From: Acidobacteriota bacterium
GTDB taxonomy: Bacteria > Zixibacteria > MSB-5A5 > GN15 > FEB-12
Direction: 5' to 3'
Assembly (NCBI GenBank): GCA_035529075.1
Contig: DATKXK010000014.1
Span: forward strand, 264,264 to 328,263
DNA: 64,000 nucleotides
Below the pieces are notes generated by a model that did not search any database, had not been told where the DNA came from, and was given only the letters and a program-made list of their open reading frames with translations. The position numbers were made by a program, and so were the translations under genes. This document shows, in pieces, positions 60,719-64,000 of this stretch. The number at the start of each line of letters is the position of its first letter. Position 1 is the stretch's first letter.

Positions 60719-60747
60719 AGGCCGCCCCGATGGGCGGCCTTTTTTTT
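60719..60747 (+). terminator. Strong intrinsic terminator after the cold-shock gene
   Basis: AGGCCGCCC-CGAT-GGGCGGCCT, a 9-bp perfect stem with a four-base loop, followed by a run of eight Ts. Confidence 0.92.
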
Positions 60748-60806
60748 GCCTGCTTTTTTCCTGAGGTTTTCTGGCGCTGCCCGTCCTTTTTCGTATATTT
60801 CGAGCC

Positions 60807-61835
60807 ATGAAGCTCATTGACCTGAGATCAGATACGGTCACCAGGCCGTCCGCCGAAATGCGGCAGGCTATTGCCGCTGCCGAGGTGGGTGACGACGTCC
60901 TGGGGGACGACCCCACCGCTATAGAACTCGAGCGCTACGTAGCCGACCTGTTCGGTTGCGAGGCCTCGCTGTTCGTGCCCTCCGGCACCATGGGCAACCA
61001 GATATGCCTGAAAGCCATCTCCCGGCCCGGGTGGGAGATGCTTTGCGACCGCGAATGCCACGTGATCAACTACGAGGTGGCGGGCCCCGTCGTCCATTCC
61101 GGACTCCTTGTCAATCTCCTTACTACCGAACACGGTATGATCACGGCCGAGATGGTTCGGCGGCACGTCCGGCCCAGGAACATTCACGCGCCCGAGACAA
61201 GAATCGTCGAACTCGAAAACACGCACAACCGCCACAGCGGAACCATCCTGCCGCAGGAGGAAATTCTCAGGGTGCGTGAGGTCTGCGACGAGTTCGGACT
61301 GCTTCTCCACCTTGACGGCGCCCGGATCTGGAACGCTCACGCGGCCACGGGGCTGTCCCTGCCGGAACTGATCCGGCCGTTTGACTCGGTTTCGGTCTGC
61401 CTGTCGAAAGGCCTGGGTGCCCCCATCGGGTCAATGATTGTCGGATCGGCCGAATTCATCGACCGCTGCCGGCGCCTGCGCAAGCTCTTCGGGGGCGGTA
61501 TGCGCCAGGTGGGTCTTATCGCCGCCGCCGGGCTGTATGCCGTAAAGAATAACATTAAGAGACTGACGGAAGACCATACCAATGCGCGACTTCTGGCCGA
61601 GCAACTGAACAATCTTCAGCCTTTTGAGGTCGATCTGAACCGCGTGCAGACCAACATTGTCGTGGCCAACCTGAACGGCGAGCACACCGCCGAATCAGTC
61701 CTGGCCGGGCTAAGGGAGGTCAACGTCCTGGCCGTGCCGTTCGGGCCGAAGAAGATCCGTATGGTGACCCATCTTGACGTCACCCGCGCCGACTGCCAGG
61801 AGGCGCTGGAGCGGATCGGAAAGCTGTTCGCGTGA
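60807..61835 (+). CDS. L-threonine aldolase (low-specificity, beta-eliminating-lyase family)
   Basis: A 342-residue PLP enzyme splitting threonine or allo-threonine into glycine and acetaldehyde. The opening IDLRSDTVTRPSAEMRQAI and DDPTAIELERYVADLFG are diagnostic, followed by FVPSGTMGNQICLK, LENTHNRHSGTI, HLDGARIWNA and the PLP lysine in VCLSKGLGAPIGSMIVG. The length is normal. It follows the cold-shock terminator by 59 bases. A TATATT at 60794-60799 may be its -10 box; no clear -35 is present. Confidence 0.93.
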   Translation: MKLIDLRSDTVTRPSAEMRQAIAAAEVGDDVLGDDPTAIELERYVADLFGCEASLFVPSGTMGNQICLKAISRPGWEMLCDRECHVINYEVAGPVVHSGLLVNLLTTEHGMITAEMVRRHVRPRNIHAPETRIVELENTHNRHSGTILPQEEILRVREVCDEFGLLLHLDGARIWNAHAATGLSLPELIRPFDSVSVCLSKGLGAPIGSMIVGSAEFIDRCRRLRKLFGGGMRQVGLIAAAGLYAVKNNIKRLTEDHTNARLLAEQLNNLQPFEVDLNRVQTNIVVANLNGEHTAESVLAGLREVNVLAVPFGPKKIRMVTHLDVTRADCQEALERIGKLFA

Positions 61836-61913
61836 CTGGAGGCCTAGCTGGAGCGGGGGCTGAGCCTTTTAGTACAGCGCGATAGGGAATCTTGAAATAC
61901 GGGGAGGGGAGAT

Positions 61914-62408
61914 ATGGATTTGATTCAGTTCTTGTATGGTCTAGTCTCAGGAACTGTAGGTGGTGGCGTAGTCTCTGTCGTAAATGCGTGGCTTGGACGC
62001 CGTCATGAGGCTCATCAGGCAGAAAGGAACCGTGCGTTTCACTACGAACGCGCAATCACGGAGAAATCCATCGACGCACTGGACAAATGCTACAAAGTCA
62101 TTGGAAATCTTGTCGCAGAGTTTGCAATCGTGGAGAAATCCCAATGGAAGGACATCAGCCGTTTCAAGACTGCCTGTCACGCGCTGGCTGAGGAAGGTAA
62201 GGGCGTCTACCTATACCTGCCGGAACCACTACAGGACCATGTTAAAGGTGTATTCGCGCACTTCGTAGATATTCTGAGGAAACTTGAAGCCACACCAGAC
62301 GATGTTAAGCTAAAGGCACTGCAAGATAGCCTCGCTTGTATGAATGAACTGAACACGCGGTTCAACAACTTCATGAGGAAGTACAACGTCCTCAACAAGG
62401 CCGGGTGA
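61914..62408 (+). CDS. Hypothetical protein with N-terminal hydrophobic segment
   Basis: A 164-residue protein. The first 25 residues include a weak membrane or amphipathic segment (FLYGLVSGTVGGGVVSVV); the rest is helical and charged (EAHQAERNRAFHYERAITEK) and probably a coiled-coil or four-helix protein. No family recognised. Codon use is visibly less GC-rich at third positions than neighbours (for example many codons ending in A or T), suggesting recent transfer. GGGGAGGGGA at 61901-61910 precedes the ATG. It ends 15 bases before the next gene, which has ordinary composition. Confidence 0.5.
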   Translation: MDLIQFLYGLVSGTVGGGVVSVVNAWLGRRHEAHQAERNRAFHYERAITEKSIDALDKCYKVIGNLVAEFAIVEKSQWKDISRFKTACHALAEEGKGVYLYLPEPLQDHVKGVFAHFVDILRKLEATPDDVKLKALQDSLACMNELNTRFNNFMRKYNVLNKAG

Positions 62409-62423
62409 CGGCCATTTTGAGCA

Positions 62424-63194
62424 ATGCCTTTGGCTTCTTTCACAATCCTCGGTTCCTCCTCGGGCATGCCGCACCCGCACCGGGCCTGCTCCGGGTACGT
62501 GCTACAGGTGGGGGAGAGCCTGAACCTGATCGATTGCGGTGGCGGGGTGGCGTCGTCGTTCCTCCGCTGCGGTTTTGACCCGCTGAAGCTGGACCGCATC
62601 TTCATCAGCCACACCCATTCGGACCACGTCGCGGAACTGACGCTCTTTATCCAGATGCTTCACGTGCTCGAGGCCGGCCGGCGGCTGGCCGTGTACGTAC
62701 CGGATGAGTTCGTTGACCGGTTTGAAGACTACCTTGAAGCCGTGTATCTCTTCGGGCCGCGCCTTCGCCTTGACCTGGAAATTCACGGCTACGGCGACGG
62801 CCTGGTTATCGACGAGGGTTTTCGGTTAATCGCCATCGCCAACAGTCACATAGCCAAACTGGCTCCGTACCTCAGGGAGAATAACCTGCGCAATAAGATG
62901 CAGTGTTACAGCTTCAAAATCGAGGTGAACGACAGGTCGCTGCTGTACTCGGCTGATATCGGTTCATTCGATGATATCCGGGGCTGTCTTGACGGTCTGG
63001 ATTACGCCCTTGTGGAAACCACGCACGTGGACGTCGGTGAAATCATCGAACACGCACGCACGTCGACGGTAAAGCAGTATATACTCACGCACCTGGGAAA
63101 CGACGACGAAGCGGCCGGGATAGACAAGCGTGTACGGGCGGCAGGGATCACCAACATGTTGCTTGCCGCCGACGGTATGCGGCTCGATTTGTAA
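62424..63194 (+). CDS. RNase Z-like metallo-beta-lactamase-fold hydrolase
   Basis: A 256-residue cytoplasmic protein. The N-terminus FTILGSSSGMPHPHRACSGY and the motif IFISHTHSDHVAELTLF (HxHxDH) match the RNase Z/ElaC and arylsulfatase-like branch. Downstream ligands are suggested by YSADIG, ETTHVDVGE and ILTHLGND. It lacks the exosite arm typical of tRNase Z, so tRNA 3'-end processing is not certain; another phosphodiesterase activity is possible. No strong ribosome site precedes ATG 62424. It converges with the minus-strand gene downstream. Confidence 0.78.
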   Translation: MPLASFTILGSSSGMPHPHRACSGYVLQVGESLNLIDCGGGVASSFLRCGFDPLKLDRIFISHTHSDHVAELTLFIQMLHVLEAGRRLAVYVPDEFVDRFEDYLEAVYLFGPRLRLDLEIHGYGDGLVIDEGFRLIAIANSHIAKLAPYLRENNLRNKMQCYSFKIEVNDRSLLYSADIGSFDDIRGCLDGLDYALVETTHVDVGEIIEHARTSTVKQYILTHLGNDDEAAGIDKRVRAAGITNMLLAADGMRLDL

Positions 63195-63212
63195 CCCGAC
63201 CAGCCCGCAGGC

Positions 63213-63245
63213 AAAAAGAAACCCCGGCGGTTTCCCGCCGGGGTT
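63213..63245 (-). terminator. Intrinsic terminator of the minus-strand sdhB/frdB gene
   Basis: AACCCCGGCGG and CCGCCGGGGTT form an 11-bp perfect stem with a four-base loop. Read on the minus strand it is followed by TTCTTTTT, while the plus strand has no T-run, so it serves the minus-strand gene. Confidence 0.8.
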
Positions 63246-63259
63246 GCCGGTGACCGGGG

Positions 63260-64000
63260 TCAGACAAGTTCTCTCCTGAAGGAAGCTTTGAGAAACTCCC
63301 GGTTCATTTTGGCGATCACCTCGACACTAATCTCTTTCGGGCAGACCGCCTCGCATTCGTAGTAGTTGGTGCAGTTGCCGAATCCTTCGATATCCATCTG
63401 CGCGATCATGGCTTTGACGCGCCGGGCCTTTTCGGGACGGCCCTGCGGCAGGTGCGCGAAGTGCGACACTTTTGCCCCCACCAGCAGCATCGCCGACGCG
63501 TTCTTGCAGGCCGCGACGCACGCCCCGCAGCCGATACAGGCCGCAGCGTCCATCGCTTTCTCGGCAGCGGCCCTGGGAACCGGAATGGCGTTTGCATCCG
63601 GCGTACCGCCTGTATTAACCGAAATGAACCCGCCCACCTGCATGATGCGATCAAGAGCCGAACGGTCCACGACCAGGTCCTTCAGCACCGGAAAGCCCCT
63701 GGCCCGGAACGGCTCGATGGTGATAGTCTCACCGCTCTTGAAGTGCCGCATCCTCAGTTCGCAGGTAGTCGTGCCCCGGTTGGGTCCGTGGGGAATACCG
63801 TTGATTACCAGCGAACAAGCGCCACAGATCCCCTCGCGGCAGTCGTGGTCGAAGTGTATGGGTTCAATACCCTTCGCTACCAGGTCCAGGTTGACTACGT
63901 CGAGCAGTTCAAGGATGGACATATCCGGGTTGACGTCGTTGGCCTGGTAGGTCTCCATCCGTCCCTTGTCCCGCGCGTTCTTTTGGCGCCAGACACGTAA
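63260..64000 (-). CDS. Succinate dehydrogenase/fumarate reductase iron-sulfur subunit (N-terminus cut by window edge)
   Basis: At least 247 residues on the minus strand; the frame stays open to base 64000 ([19 protein letters not shown] at the visible N-terminus), so the true start lies outside. An internal ATG at 63958 is not the start. It carries the [2Fe-2S] motif [15 protein letters not shown], a [13 protein letters not shown] motif and [15 protein letters not shown], together the three clusters of SdhB/FrdB. It passes electrons between flavoprotein and membrane quinone subunits, which would lie beyond the window. The [11 protein letters not shown] form resembles Bacteroidota/Chlorobi-type enzymes. 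SdhB and FrdB cannot be told apart by sequence alone. Confidence 0.9.
   Translation of the reverse strand, partial: LRVWRQKNARDKGRMETYQANDVNPDMSILELLDVVNLDLVAKGIEPIHFDHDCREGICGACSLVINGIPHGPNRGTTTCELRMRHFKSGETITIEPFRARGFPVLKDLVVDRSALDRIMQVGGFISVNTGGTPDANAIPVPRAAAEKAMDAAACIGCGACVAACKNASAMLLVGAKVSHFAHLPQGRPEKARRVKAMIAQMDIEGFGNCTNYYECEAVCPKEISVEVIAKMNREFLKASFRRELV

Noticed and set aside
63959-64000. Treating ATG 63958 as the true start of the SdhB/FrdB gene
   Set aside because: The frame stays open to the window edge and reads LRVWRQKN, which matches the usual N-terminus of the family, so the gene is cut by the window.
1-64000. CRISPR arrays, insertion sequences, prophage genes, rRNA or tRNA genes
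   Set aside because: None seen. The only recombinase is the chromosomal Xer type, and the only long repeats are internal to paralogous or repeat-protein genes.

Overview
The window is 64 kb of GC-rich, gene-dense bacterial chromosome carrying about 51 protein genes, nearly all on the + strand, with no rRNA, tRNA, CRISPR array or insertion sequence that I can see. The best guess for the source is an uncultured FCB-group bacterium, most like candidate phylum Zixibacteria. This rests on secreted proteins ending in dockerin-type repeats of the form DIGDLTLMIDYLF, a TamB/BamA outer-membrane system, an MglA GTPase with many roadblock proteins, a SdhB whose cluster motif ([11 protein letters not shown]) recalls Bacteroidota/Chlorobi-type enzymes, and the yicC-gmk-rpoZ and topA-xer-hslVU gene orders. 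The taxonomy is inferred and no marker tree was run.

Layout. 1-8.4 kb: a tightly overlapping envelope-stress operon (ECF sigma factor, zinc-finger anti-sigma factor, an HtrA-like protein that has lost its catalytic triad, a carboxymuconolactone-decarboxylase-like protein, TamB, a BamA/TamA protein). 8.5-10.8 kb: iscS-mnmA, the sulfur relay for tRNA 2-thiouridine. 10.9-16.3 kb: a pentapeptide-repeat membrane protein, an UPF0173 hydrolase and a large AsmA-like protein. 16.8-19.4 kb: two overlapping signalling genes whose kinase modules look divided between them. 19.5-26.5 kb: housekeeping blocks yicC-gmk-rpoZ, topA, xer, hslV-hslU. 26.6-30.6 kb: a LiaF-like membrane protein divergent from argF, a lipoprotein, a hotdog thioesterase and a small unknown protein. 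30.8-39.6 kb: three tandem secreted M28 metallopeptidases with fibronectin-III and dockerin modules. 39.9-42.1 kb: a ParB/SbnI-like protein, a 2[4Fe-4S] ferredoxin and a geranylgeranyl-reductase-family flavoprotein. 42.1-46.3 kb: rpsT (minus strand), murJ, and a comEC homologue with a degraded metallo-beta-lactamase domain.

46.4-59.8 kb is the most striking region: a PATAN (DUF4388) protein, a small membrane protein, four roadblock/LC7-domain proteins in different architectures, an MglA-type GTPase with a long tail, then the type IV pilus motor and platform genes pilB, pilT and pilC, a membrane PAS histidine kinase and a parvulin-type lipoprotein. A near-consensus promoter (TTGACA-18-TATAAT) with a perfect inverted repeat over its -35 box precedes the first roadblock gene. 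This reads as a polarity or motility control module joined to the machine it may control. 59.8-64 kb: a polyprenol/dolichol-kinase-family membrane protein, a cold-shock protein, threonine aldolase, an AT-richer orphan gene, an RNase Z-like hydrolase, and a truncated succinate dehydrogenase/fumarate reductase iron-sulfur subunit on the minus strand.

All calls were made by reading motifs. No database search, structure prediction or alignment program was run. Identity figures are counts by eye.
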